From: Cytidiella melzeri
Taxonomy: Eukaryota; Basidiomycota; Agaricomycetes; Polyporales; Irpicaceae
Direction: 5' to 3'
Assembly: GCA_022592445.1 (NCBI GenBank)
Contig: JABYQR010000344.1
Span: forward strand, 1-46,017
DNA length: 46,017 bases
A model generated the notes under the pieces. That model saw nothing but the letters and a program-made list of their open reading frames with translations, did not search any database and was not told the DNA's origin. The translations under genes were made by a program, and so were the position numbers. Positions 11,562 to 29,528 of the stretch are shown one piece after another (position 1 is the stretch's first letter; each line of letters opens with the position of its first letter).

Positions 11562-12958
11562 TCGCGGAGGTGTTCAGGATTGACCGGCAAAACAAAACGG
11601 TTGCCCCAGGACCAGCACGGGATGAAGGAGAGATCTCGTTGTGAATGTTGTTGTGAACGAGCTGAACGTTGAACAAACTGAATGTTGAACAAAGGGTTGG
11701 GTTCTGGAGAGAACGGTGGCGAAGAGAAAGGTCGTCGGCGAAGTGCCTCGCAGAATACAAGCCGTGATTCAGCGCTCCAGGTAAGCGCATCAGGACCCCG
11801 ATGGATAACCTTTGATATGTAAGCTATCCATTTGCGTCTCAGTAGATAGCATAGTCGGAGCTTGAAAATGATTAAAATCGGCCGTCTTTGTTGGTCGACC
11901 TTGGGCTGCCAAGATTGTCTCTCCATTCCATTCCATGCGCAGACGATTGCGAAAACTATGAGTTCAAGCAAGCGTCGTAAACTCCGAGTCTCCATTCGGG
12001 CGACAACCAGGCCAGCTTCGCGTTTCATCGCAGCGGCCTCGACACTGCATCTTAATCAGGTGAGCTCTTGGTATCCAGCTGTGCAATTGTAATGAAGTCC
12101 GCAAATGAAACATCGTGTTATCAATTTGAAGCCACCGGGAGAGCAGCTTCAGACGGGCGCATCGCGGACACTGCCTTGATGATTTCGCCCATCATCTTGC
12201 TAAGTACCCATAGGCGCAGCTGATGTACTGAAGTGATTGAGGTCCTCCTACCACATCGACCACCGTCAATCACTGCGAGAAAGCTCCTACAGCACCGGAG
12301 AACGAGATGCCGGCCATCTGTCAGGGAGTCGCAGTCAACCTCGTCGCCGAAAGGAAGGCAGCCTCAGGCTCTCAAAGTATAATGTCGAGCAGCCAGCGAT
12401 TTCGTCGTAAACACGTACGTACGCACTACAACAGTTCCTGTCATGATCCACGCCAAAGTCTCAGGTTTCAACCCTGCTGTATCGAATTTTGGATACTCCG
12501 ACCTTGGCATGTCTACAAGCTGGTGTAAAGGTCTGATGTCGCATGCGCACTTAGCGACCGAACTAATCAGCCACAGGATCTGAATCCGGAGTAACCTCAC
12601 CGCTGTGGGTAGATGTAGAAATCCTTCGAGATCATGGTGACCCAAGCGGAGGGGATAAATTATAATTTAATAACAGAGGAATTCAAGGCTCGACGAGGTG
12701 TTGGTGCAGTGGGCAGGCCCGGGTGTCAACGCTGTGGAAATCTCAACTAGGCTACGCATCGTTGATGGTCTGTGCATAGACACAATTGAAACCTCTACAA
12801 GTCGTTAGGAGTTGACTGTGAGTATCGAGCTAAGGTATATAGACGTGGCATTTGTACATCATGATTTACTACGTAGTTATCAACCTGAAGATACACAATC
12901 ACCAGGTTGTGTGTTCGGAAGTTTGAGCATCCTTGCTGCCGGAAAGAGGATAGGGATC
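11562..12958. other. Intergenic region, promoter side of the P4-ATPase
   Basis: About 1.4 kb holds no recognised gene. A minus-strand open frame at 12364-12645 (contains SEYPKFDTAGLKPETLAWIMTG) looks somewhat protein-like but has no flanking exons or family that I recognise. The run acgtacgtacg at 12413-12423 is a minor simple repeat. The segment near 11561 should carry the flippase promoter; no clear TATA box stands out. Confidence 0.4.
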
Positions 12959-14158
12959 CTAGTCGTAAATCATTCCGCCGTCTATGCTGAGTATTTGACC
13001 TTGAGTAACAATCGGAAAACCGGTTAGTTATACGAGGCTAATTGGAACCAATCATTGACATACCATTAATGAAGTAAGACTCTGGGCGAACCAAGTACGA
13101 CACCAGACCAGCCACAACAGACGGCTCTGCAACCTTTGGTCCCGGAGCCTGTAGAATTCATCAATTGTGTAACGCCGTCCCACTTGGACAATTGACAAAC
13201 AACACGCACTCCCTCTTCACCCTTCGGAATGTCAACTAGGAAGTAGAGATAAGTTGTAGTATCGAGCGACCAGGCAATCTTCACCTACGCATCGGCGTCG
13301 CAATGAAGCCTGGCGCATATGCATTGACTAAGATGTTGTGCGGCTTCATTTCTTGGGCTGTCATTTGTCAATATCATCTCCAGACGTTGCGAACACGAGA
13401 TGAACGTACACAACGTATGTGTAAGACCTCTGACAGCAAATTTTGACGCAGAGTACGCAGCCGCGTTGGGAAATCCTGTGTGTGATTAAAACTGAAGCAG
13501 CTACGTGCCAGCTATGATTGGTAGTAAATCACCTTGCTTGCCTGCAACCGAGCAAGCACCTGGAGGTGTGCCCAAAACGCCAGTCAGCCTCCAAATGAAA
13601 TGAGAACAATTTTAGGTAGACACGACCGTACCAATAATGCGACCACCCCGCCCTTGCTTGATCATCTGGATGGCAGCATGCTTGTAACAGAGCATGACAC
13701 CGGTAGCGTTGATTGCCAGCACGTTATTCCACTCTTCCACCGAAACTATCAAAGGGCATGCGAATCAGGAGCATGACGGAAATATATATTCGAAGCGGCT
13801 GCACTTTCTATCACCGATTTACTGCTCATTATGCCTGCGTTCGCGATCATCTACAATCATAAGTGACAAGCTCTGCATCAACAACAGCAAATAGCTTGCA
13901 TACCACATCCAAGCTACCCAGCACTTCAACGGTCCTGGCGATTGCTTCCTTTACTGAGTCTTCCTTCGTGACGTCTCCTACGAGCCAAAGTGCCCTTCTG
14001 CCGCTGTCTGTGATTTTCTTCGCCACGGCCTTCATCAACTCTTCTTTCCCGCTTATATCGAGAATAGCGACGTCCAGCCCGTCTTCTGCGAGGCGTAGAG
14101 CGATAGACTCTCCAATCCCTTGAGCACCACCAGTCACGAAGGCGACGCGTGCGGACAT
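12959..14158 (-). CDS. Short-chain dehydrogenase/reductase, classical SDR (9 exons, 242 aa)
   Basis: An NAD(P)-dependent oxidoreductase of the classical SDR fold. Exons from 5': 13904-14158, 13805-13850, 13632-13745, 13533-13559, 13410-13475, 13289-13357, 13210-13235, 13064-13148 and 12959-12999, summing to 729 nt. Motifs seen: the cofactor loop TGGAQGIG near residue 10, Asp of VAILDIS (which favours NAD(H)), IANAG, the catalytic Ser in CSVAG, the catalytic YSASK, and the C-terminal ILSIDGGMIYD. The start is the ATG giving MSARVAFVTGG. The N-terminal and C-terminal style resembles fungal diacetyl/acetoin reductases, but the substrate cannot be read from sequence. Two exons are only 26 and 27 nt. 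No signal peptide, so it is cytosolic. It lies head-on to nothing obvious: its 5' side faces the 3' end of the GH13 pair. Confidence 0.88.
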
Positions 14159-14685
14159 AACTTGGACGGAGTTAATGCAGGTTATGCGGAGGAAGGAATG
14201 TACCCTTAATTGTAGTATGATCAAAGGGTTTATATAGGTCTACTGGGATGCAAGCGTGAGTGGTAGTGTGTCAGCATCGTGTCGCCAGAGTGGTACGATG
14301 AAGATATACAACTCATATTTTGGTAGGGTAGACGCGGTATCATAGCCGAACTCGTCCCCCGCTGTCATTGATACACGATTAGCATCAGCTGCAGCTCATC
14401 AATGCACTGTACAACCTTCCCGTGGGAAAATCAGGTTAATGCTATTCTGCAGCAGAATGTCAGGATGACATGACTCACAGTTCGCACGCTCCAGGTATTC
14501 CGAGGCAAGTACGAGGAACTACAGGCTAGACACGAGCCTAGCTCCAGCGTCCTCAATGTTCATGGTCTAAGTTCGAAACAAACTCGACAAAGTAAATTGT
14601 CAACGTTGAGATTGGGTCTAGTCTGTGTCTGCGTTGATGTCACGGTTAATATCAAGACCTACACATGATTACAGCACCCGTCGAG
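14159..14685. other. Intergenic, SDR promoter side and GH13 copy 1 3' side
   Basis: About 530 bp without an open frame of note. A TTTATATAGG stretch at about 14229-14238 lies roughly 70 bp upstream of the SDR start on the minus strand and could serve as its TATA element. Nothing else was seen. Confidence 0.4.
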
Positions 14686-20965
<6,280 letters not shown>

Positions 20966-21658
20966 ATGAGTGTCATATGCGACAGTGGTCCGTCCAACTC
21001 GTACAGCTCGCCCATCTTCCGCCCTGAGCCCCTTTCACCGAACACCTTGTCGAGGACGACTGGCTCGTCGGGACTTCTTCTACGGGACAGGCCTCGTCCA
21101 ATCCCCAACTCCTACTGGGCAACGTCTTACCTCGTTGCGTGCGAGTTTCCTTACTGTCCTCTCACCCCAGCAGATCTCGCGCGCAAAAAGACGAAGCAGA
21201 AGCTCGACGCGTTGTTGCTCGCAGGGGTTCGCACCTTCATCGACCTTACAGAGCCCCACGAGCTCTTTCCCTACCAGCCACACCTCGCCTCTCGTTGTGC
21301 TATGCTTGGCATCGACCCCAACGAGGTCATCTACCACAACTACCCCATCCACGACAGGAGTCTTCCCGAGAGCGTAGACTTTATGAGAAAGATACTGGAG
21401 GTGCTACGCGACAGCCAGAAGCGTGGTCGGATATGTGCCGTCCATTGCAGAGGCGGTATCGGTCGGACAGGCATGGTCGTCGGTTGCTGGCTGGTAGAGT
21501 GTGGGGTGGCAAGAGACGGCGCGCATGCCCTGCAGCTGATCGCCGACGAGTGGAAGTTGGTAGAGAAATGCAAACGTTTCCCGTGCAGTCCAGAAACCGG
21601 ACCTCAGTTTGAGTTTGTGCGGACGTTCACTCGCACACCTTCACCTCTCCTTGTGTAA
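20966..21658 (+). CDS. Protein tyrosine / dual-specificity phosphatase-like protein (230 aa)
   Basis: A Cys-based phosphatase of the PTP/DSP superfamily, encoded in one uninterrupted exon, unlike most genes here. The signature HCRGGIGRTG gives catalytic Cys near residue 161 and Arg near residue 167. An upstream Asp in YPIHDRSLPE is in the right place to be the general acid. The core follows FIDLTEPHELFPY and precedes ADEWKLVEKCKRFPCSPET. The first ~45 residues are low-complexity. No signal peptide or membrane helix. The domain resembles small protein-tyrosine phosphatase-like proteins in fungi and bacteria; whether the substrate is phosphotyrosine, phosphoinositide or RNA cannot be told. Intron loss or horizontal transfer are possible reasons for the single exon. 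Confidence 0.87.
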   Translation: MSVICDSGPSNSYSSPIFRPEPLSPNTLSRTTGSSGLLLRDRPRPIPNSYWATSYLVACEFPYCPLTPADLARKKTKQKLDALLLAGVRTFIDLTEPHELFPYQPHLASRCAMLGIDPNEVIYHNYPIHDRSLPESVDFMRKILEVLRDSQKRGRICAVHCRGGIGRTGMVVGCWLVECGVARDGAHALQLIADEWKLVEKCKRFPCSPETGPQFEFVRTFTRTPSPLLV

Positions 21659-22650
21659 TATCGCTGATAGCTTTTATAACGTGAGTCCAAAGTCCAAGCT
21701 TCCATTGGAACGCATTTCTGACACTCATGGTAGGTTATAATTTTGGTTACGAAGCATCGTCAGCCTCTAGCTGACAAAGTTTCCGTGACTGGTCAGTGAA
21801 CCCACATCCCTCACTGTGTACCTCACTCGAAGAACTAGATTTTCTTCTCTTCCTCATGCTCATATAATTATCCTCTCTCCTGCCACGTATTTATTGCCTC
21901 GGTTTTAATAGAGAGTTCAGTGTTGTCTTTAGGTATCTGATACATAATTCACGTCCTGGTCGTCCTCAGCTGTTCAAACGTTCATTTTCCCAGTTCGCGT
22001 GTTTCCTTTGCTTGCTTGTCTCGTAAATGCTTGTAACCTCGATTAGGGTAACTAGCCTCTCTTTCGGAACCTCGCCGTGCTGCGGTAGGCTGACCCATGT
22101 GGATGCCTAGAGGCTGCCAAGTGTGCTGCTTGGCGAACCTTCCAAGTTCAACGGCCTTCAGTCGTAAACGAACCCGCACTGGGATCCTCTAGGACCCATA
22201 TGTCCCGATTCGCAGGTTCGTACGTGAACGAACACTGAGAGAACTTTGCGATTCCAAGCCGAGCATGTACCAGGATATTCGAATACACAAGCGTAACGAA
22301 CTAGGTCATTCCATTAACTTCGTGATTACAAACATATGAGTCGCGTACTTCTGCTCCTCTTCTTTGAAAAACCGCGAACAGAAATAACTGTGCCATCTGA
22401 AGAAGACGCAGATTTGAGATGGTATATAACGAGTATATGACGAATAATTGAGTACGCGCATTAAACATTGGAGTGGTGAACGTCGAGCGAGCAGTGGCAG
22501 CCTGGTAAGAAGGCATTATGGAAAAAAAAACGGAACAGCACTAAAGAAAAGAATGTTTCGCCACAAGGTCCCGTGCAAGTAGAACAGAAAAGAAATAATG
22601 ACCGCGAGCAAGGACTGTCAATGATTAAAAAGAAAGTTTGGAGATATTGT
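21659..22650. other. Intergenic between convergent genes
   Basis: About 1 kb between the stop of the phosphatase and the stop of the GMC gene on the other strand, so it should hold both 3' ends. It is pyrimidine-rich around 21835-21890. No open frame or repeat was convincing. Confidence 0.4.
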
Positions 22651-24950
22651 TCAAGAGAGGCCGTACTGCGTCTTGATGAGATCAGCAGCGCGTTCGGCGA
22701 TGGTATAGACGATGGCCTGGATATGGCAGCTTGCGACGGAAGGCTGTCAGTCGGTGCTTCATGTCAGTATCAAGAATCTGGTCGAGAGCAACGAACAAAA
22801 CGTACGAAAACAGACGCATCAACGACACGAACACCAGTCGCACCCTTGAGCCGAAGGCTGGAGTCAAGAACACCGGTGTTTGAGCTATTGGAGCTCATTG
22901 CCAGGGTTCCCATAGGGTGGTTGACAGTGACACTGTTGTTCACGGCGTACTCGTATAGACTGATGTTGTTAGTCGCCGTCGCAAGATCGCCGTAGGGCTT
23001 GAGATTCAGACCACTGAAGGCAGGTGCCTGGAGGAAGCTCTGCACGTCCAACATCACTTTGACAGCAGCGTAGATGTCAAACGCGCTGGTAAGAATAGCG
23101 GGATTGATGAGCGGATGGTCGAAAACGTTCGTAGAGGCGATTTTCACGGATCCACCTATGAGAGGTGAGCCGAAGGTAGCTAACATTGAAAGAGAAGAGT
23201 CACGTACGAGACGACGGGGAGACGACGGCGGCCAGGACTGTGAGATAGTTTCCAGAGGCGGGAGGAGGTGCACCGAAAGGCGCGAATGCATTCTGCAAAT
23301 CAAAACCGTCATGAGCATCTCTTCCCGCCACACATACTTGCAGCTGTAGGACATACCACGAAGATAGTCTCAAGATGGGCAGACTGAGATCCAGACGAAG
23401 GGTCGGGTACAAGCTGGAAGATGGGATCCGTCGACGGGATTCTGAAGAAGTTCTGTGTATCAGCCGGACTGTCCACGAACAAGCCAGTTTGGCTTGCGAG
23501 CCATTGATTTAGGTCGGCGTTGAAGACAGTTGAGTTTTGCAAGACTGGATCCCAAGTGGTAGTGGCGTTGGTCGTGTACCACATAGGAATCATCGGATGG
23601 TCGGCCAGACCTTGCCCAACTGCGGAGTTATTGACGAGAGTCTTTATTCCCAAATTGCTAAGAAGCTGGTAGGGACCAACGCCGGAAAGCTGAAGGATCT
23701 GAGGGGAGGCGAAGACGCCCGCAGACAAGATGACTTCCTTCGTCGCATTAACGGTGAAACGCGGACCTGGCAAATACTAAGGACGCAAATCCACCGATCT
23801 CAATATCCGAAACTCACCGCTGGCAGATTGAGCATACTCGACGGAGCGCAGCACAGGTGTTCCCGAGGTAGCGACATTGATCAGTCGTGTAACCTGAGTG
23901 TTGATCAAGATGTCGAGGTTGGTTCGGCTGCTTGCGGGCTCGAGATACGCAGACGCGGCGTGGCTACGCTTTCCCTCGCCTATAGCGGACTGCATCCATG
24001 CTAGACACAAATCAGACACTGAAAGATACCGTCCGGTGAAATGAGCACGCACTCGTGCCAAGACCGTTTCCTGCGTTGACATCCTCGTTATATGCCCAGA
24101 TACCTCCCACTTGCTTCCCTGCCGCTACTACGATGTTGTCCAAGGGCTGTATGTAGCCTGCGACGCTCACCTCCACGGGGCCAGTTCCGTGGGCAGCAGG
24201 ATTAACTTGCCCTGTTGTGTCGTGGCCGTCTGCTGAAGGAACTAGGCGCGAAGTCTGACCTCCGAGGTGATCAGTCAGTTGTGTTACACGTGGTTACGCT
24301 AGACCGTCACACCTTCAAGTAGTAAGGTTGAATGTTTGCCCACGACCAGCCGGAGTCGCCTGTTAACGAGGCCCAGTGGTTCCATAGGTCATCCGCGCAA
24401 CGATTCCATGTCATAAGGTCTATTGTACGGGAAGTTCAGCTTCGACAATCAGAGAAAAATCCGCAAAACTCATACTCAGACAGCTGCTGCCACCTAGCAC
24501 CTTGCCTCTTGCAACCTCGAACGAACGCCCATTGAGACCAACCTGAGGAGTGATCGTGTAGTTCCAGTCGACAGCCGTTTCCGGGAGAGATGTGCCAAGA
24601 AAAGGAACCTCGATAGCAAGGTTCCCGTCAGGGCTGCGAAGATGAACGACGCGTCAGACCCTTCGCGGGAGAACTCAGTGCACAGGCATATGGACCCACC
24701 TTCCTCCCGCCTCAATGACCAGAACCCTGACGGAGGAGACCTCGCTGAGACGATTGGCGAGAACGCTTCCTGCCGTGCCGCCTAGGATACTCTTTCAGGA
24801 TGTTGTCTTGCATCTGATCGCTCTGTACGCACCACCCACAATGATGAAGTCGTAACTCGCGTTTGAGCTCAACGATGTCAGATATTCAGCCGCCGATTCG
24901 TGGGCTAAAACCAGAGAGGCGAGAACCGAGCACAACGTGGAGGACCTCAT
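22651..24950 (-). CDS. Secreted GMC oxidoreductase (FAD-dependent alcohol/sugar oxidase family)
   Basis: A flavoenzyme that oxidises an alcohol or sugar; in wood- and litter-decay fungi such enzymes often supply H2O2 to peroxidases. The start at 24950 gives MRSSTLCSVLASLVLAHESA, a signal peptide, followed by the FAD-binding VGGGTAGSVLANRL split by the first intron (24782-24832). GMC signature 1 reads GGSS-CLNLMTWNRC across another intron. Signature 2 is in LSAGVFASPQILQLSGVGP. The active-site His is in VNHPMGTLAM and the second in HIQAIVYTIAERAADLI near the C-terminus. N-glycosylation sites are frequent. The NLMTWNR form is closer to the choline dehydrogenase/glucose oxidase style than to classical aryl-alcohol oxidase, so no substrate is assigned. 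All expected blocks appear intact. Confidence 0.9.
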
Positions 24951-26323
24951 CCTTGGGGAATTAGAAGGAGCAGGAGAGCAAAGTCCACTTCACCTCGTGC
25001 GAGGCATGGTCGCTCTTTAAGCCTTCCGAGGCGGCATCGGCACGATGAAAATTATTTCGCTGGAGGCGTGCCTTTCGAGACGGCTGCGGGGAAATATAAT
25101 TTGTCCATCTACAGTCTTTGGGCATTCCTTGACTGGTTCAGGTACAGTACTAGCGAATATCGTCAGGTACCAGAGTACGCTTTGCATGGCGTGATGTGAA
25201 TTTGCGCCCACCTTCCAAGTCCGCGCCTGTACTACTTACAAGAACCTCTTTTTTTTTGACGAGTACGTGTACCCACTGTGTCTTCTTTCGAGATCTCGCT
25301 GTACAGCAACTGGAAAGAAAGTTGAAATTATTATTACGGAGCTTCAGCAGGGAAGCGCTGCCTGTACTCAGTGAAACTAAGACAACCTGAAACTCAGCCG
25401 AAAATGTCCATATCACCTTGAACCGTGGTAACATACGCCGCAGTGCACGCCATTCGTACACAGCTTGCTAACGTTCAGTAGGATGTTTTTCAAGTACTTA
25501 CACGCACCATCATTGCTGGAAGGGTAGAAGAAGGAACGGATATAGCGGAATCAGTAACGACGGACAGCTCCCGGGAGACGCCAAGTCACCACTAGTCTGT
25601 CGTTTCCTCGGACTGCAACCCTCTACTAGTAGATTTCACCCGCGATCCTCCATCTCAATTTCAGCTTTTTTCATTTGCTTGGCTGTAACCAGGCAAAGAC
25701 ATTGTCATATACGTACAACCTACTTTCAATGTCGACACGGTATCGTATCGGCACTTTGTGCGTGGTTGTCTTGTTCCTCAGTTGCAGGGAGTGACATCGC
25801 TTTTTCTGCCAGACGAGTGCTTGCTCCACGGCATGGCCACAGTTTGGCTGTTCAGCAATTCACGAATTTCCGACCTTCGCTGCCGTTACATCCAATCAAT
25901 CGACGACACGCTGACAGTGGTTCCTACCTATTAGGCTCAAATATTCTTTCTAGCGATACATACACTAGCTTGTACGTATGAATTCACCCCATCCCGCAAC
26001 AGGCGCATCAAACCGGTGAATTTGAGTACGAGACGTTCTGGATCCTCCTCTCACGTCACTTGGAAAGTTCTGCGTGCTTATATAATTAGCGGTACCTGTG
26101 TGCTTACGAGAGGCAAAGTCTGCTCACATTGGCTTATGCGCCTGATAGCTTCCCCATTATGAACGCATTGCTACATAAGATGTACATGTAGAAAAAATGA
26201 TGAGGGACACACAAAAGCTACAGAGCAAGATGCGAGTTGACGACTACGGAATGCGAATATCATACATAATGCATAATGCAAGGACACACCCAAAGTCTTT
26301 TTCCAAAATCCTATTCGTCCTCA
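24951..26323. other. Intergenic, 5' of the GMC gene and 3' of the transcription factor
   Basis: About 1.4 kb. No gene with family features in either strand. The minus-strand open frame at 25150-25461 is not supported by flanking exons. The GMC promoter should lie just right of 24950. Confidence 0.4.
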
Positions 26324-29300
26324 CTACACAGCCATGATCACGTTACTTTCATCTTCACTTGAAGGGCCGAAAAAAGCGCCAGACAGACTCCGCTGTTGCG
26401 GAGACATCAACAACGACGCGACGTCGATCGAGCCAGAGTCGCCACCAAACATGGCAAACAACTCTGACGGATTCAAAGTCATCTGCTCAGCAGATAAACC
26501 GCCCAGACTTTCACTCGTGAACGATGGTGGCGTGAGGCCGTTAGTCATCGCGAACGATGGCGATGCGACGTTGCCACCACCTGACAGATCGAGGAACGCA
26601 TCTTGTGGGCTAAAACCTTCGGGACTGCCGTGCTGCGAGCCAGATTCATTTGAGGCCGACGAACGCGTCGTCTTCTTGCGAATTGGGCGGATCCAGGGAG
26701 GTCTGGACCTCGCCATTGGCGTTTGCCCATCCGGCCGTGGAGACTCGAGAGGTATCTGAGTTACTAGAGGGGGGAAATGCCAGTTGAATAACAGGAGACA
26801 ACGAAGAAAAATCGTGCGAATATGCTCACATCGGCAGAATTCCTCCATCAGGTCTCCCGAGCGCATTCCGCAAACATAGCGGCCACTAAACCTTCTCAAC
26901 AGACCCACGCACGAGCGCAGTGCTTCGAGAGCAGGGGCGATGAGCGGTCGGAGAGAATCGGCATGGCAATTAATGAGAATCGCGACGAGCGTACGGCCGG
27001 CCGCTGTAAGTTGGTGGATAACATGGACGCCGTCTGGAATGCCGTGAGTACGAACATCGCCTTGTGGTTATACGAGAAAATCTCTCTCACAATATGTCAT
27101 CAACCCCTTCGCAGCGATCTGAATGTGAGACGAGACTATCTGTAGAGCACAGGCTTGAGCAGCTCTCATGGCCTCACATTCCGCTTCGCTCTGTTCGTCG
27201 GAGCCGCTATCCTTCGTCGATCTCTCGGCGACCATCTCGGAGAACCTGTGCCGAAGTAAAAGCATCCTGACGAATTGCTCAGCACAGTGCAATCGCTCTG
27301 CTTGTGTTACCCTGATTACGTCGCCGCTTGCCATGGTCTCAGCCGAATGCGCCCAGTAGGGCGGGATCGAACTGCAGATCTCGTCCAACATGATCTCTTC
27401 ATCGCGCATGCCAACCGATCTCCGGAAACCCGTCAGCACGGAAGTTGCGCGAGTCAAAAACGACGATCCATCGCCAAAATGCCGCGAAGGCGGACCATCA
27501 AGAACCGACTCGAGAACCACGAAAACACGTAGGCAGCTGACAAAGGGACTCATGCGGCTGGGGTGGTCTGCGGGTTGTGGGCCTATGCCGTCGTGAGTGA
27601 TGCATTCGTCATCGACAATGGCAGGCTCTCCGACATCGCAATCACGTAGACGGATCATGGGTGGTCGTCCAAAATGAGCACAAGCTTGCTTGTCCCACAT
27701 ATAGACGCACCAGAAGGTACGTTTTCGTACTTCGTCCTCAATTGGGTCGAAATAATCATATGCATCCGCGGAGCGATGTAGACCAGCGTCGACAGAAAGC
27801 GTGATCGATTCAGCGAGGAGAGCAAATGCTTTTGAGAGTTTCCCCAAGCCAACCGCGTAAACTCCGGCCACAAGCACTGACTGGACTGTGTATACTGTCG
27901 GTCGATCGGCAGTGGGCAAGGTGCGTAATCTGCCGAACAGCTCGAACCATTGCATTCCTGCGGTATTGCCGTCGCTAGGATCAGATCGTACACGAGGGTC
28001 GTCGACATGTCGGGACGAAAGACAGCATACAGCAACAATAAACGCTGCGAACCCGGGTTCTCCCCATTTACGCGGGTTACCGTAGTCCTATGGATATTGA
28101 CAGTTAGCTTGGCAGAAAATGTCACTATGCAGTGAACACGCACAGCAAGGAAGGAAGGAACGTGAAGGAAGGGCATGAGGTAGTATGACGTAGATAAATA
28201 GCACTGAACGAGACTAGCAATTACTGGTATAAGTGATCGTGTGACCAAAAGGAATGAAGGAACCATGTACGGACCTGTCCATGAGATCCGGGGCAATGAA
28301 CGAGGTAATCAGTTTCCAGACAACTTCAGGATTGTTCTCCGTACGTCGAGGCTGACGGTCAGGAAACCAGTCGCTAATGGCATCTTGGGCAGCCTGAGCC
28401 CCTGGAATTGACCAAGACTGATGTGTCAGAGGAGTTTGCTCGGGCTCTTGCTTCGTTACCACCTTGTGCCGCTCAACGAGCAAATCGAGAAGGGGAAGGC
28501 CGGAAGCTTCTCCCTGCCATCGCGTATAGCCTTCGTCGTCAAGGTAGAGGTACGAAGGCGACAGTGACATGCGGGCCGTCTCCTCAGCCAATCGGTCCGC
28601 CGAGTTTCCATTTACTGTGGTACCATTTGGGCTGGAATGTCTAGATGTCGCAGCTGGCTTGCTCGGACCAAAGAACACCGACGGGTTGATGAGTGGATAG
28701 GATGATAACGATGGGGGTGGGATACCAGCGGGAAATGTGTGGGTAGATGAGGCAAACGAAGCGTGAGCGATATGGAGGTCAACAGGAGCAGGCACTGAAC
28801 CATTGCCATTCACGGTGTGGTTGAGGCTACCACCAGCTGCGAAGACGGCTGGCGGTATTGCCTGTATCAACGTCTCTAGATGGTGCATCCTGTCCTCGAG
28901 CGTCGCAGCTCTCCTGCAGTTGTTGCGCTCAGTAGGCTCCTAACATCTGAAGCTCTATGACTCACTTGGACTTGTGCGGATGCGTTCTCTTCCCTGGCTC
29001 TTCGAAAGTGCATGCGGAATTCGATGTCATACATGACTGACAAGGATGTCCTTCATCGCATTTGATTCTCCTCCGACTAACTCAAGCGATGAGAATCGTG
29101 TGAGTGCCTAGCTTACCCCCACTCACCGACAACGATCGCACGCTCTACGTCCATTGTTCGGTGTTAGAGAGGAGTTGGTCCATTGCAGAAAGCAAATAAG
29201 TAAAGAATTACATACCGGCTAAGCTTGAATCGTCTCTCCTTCAAAATGGATGCGCTGATTTTGTCTGCAGATTGCTGCTCTTGCGATTGTGACCCCTGAC

Positions 29301-29337
29301 TCTGCTGAGGGTTCTCGCTCCCGGCAGTGGACGACAT
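26324..29337 (-). CDS. Zn(II)2Cys6 fungal transcription factor with Fungal_trans domain
   Basis: A nuclear DNA-binding regulator. The start at 29337 gives [14 protein letters not shown], a Gln/Ser-rich lead. After two introns the zinc cluster reads [18 protein letters not shown] then [13 protein letters not shown], with spacing C2C6C5C2C6C. A basic linker THPHKSK follows, then a probable dimerisation helix [19 protein letters not shown]. The middle homology region comes after a Ser/Pro-rich linker: [29 protein letters not shown], then [22 protein letters not shown] with the typical R-D-CD motif. The C-terminus (about 26324-26750) is Ser/Gly/acidic and may activate. At least five introns interrupt the gene. 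The regulon is unknown; the nearest gene is the divergent Crinkler-like kinase. Confidence 0.92.
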
Positions 29338-29528
29338 GACGGCTGGCTATGAGGGCATGTAAGACAAACAACTCGAGCTTGAACAGGCTGGCCGGTTCAA
29401 TAATGACGATCGGGTGTTCACGGTGTGGAAAGAGGCTTAAGCTTGCAGATGGCCACCAGTTCGCACAGTTCACCGTGACTCATGACCGTGTCACAATTCG
29501 TGACTATCTTCAACTTCACTGTACTACC
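29338..29528. promoter_or_regulatory. Short divergent intergenic region (TF / Crinkler-like kinase)
   Basis: The two start codons point away from each other and are 191 bp apart, so this stretch must contain or overlap both promoters. The frame of the kinase stays open upstream to an ATG at 29349, which would leave only 11 bp to the TF start. I prefer the ATG at 29529 because the conserved domain starts there. No recognised operator is visible. Confidence 0.5.

Noticed and set aside
21139..21612. 157-codon open frame in another plus frame inside the phosphatase
   Set aside because: Arg-rich out-of-frame translation of the real gene; no domain.
26334..26759. 141-codon plus-strand open frame
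   Set aside because: Antisense to the low-complexity C-terminal exon of the transcription factor; no independent support.
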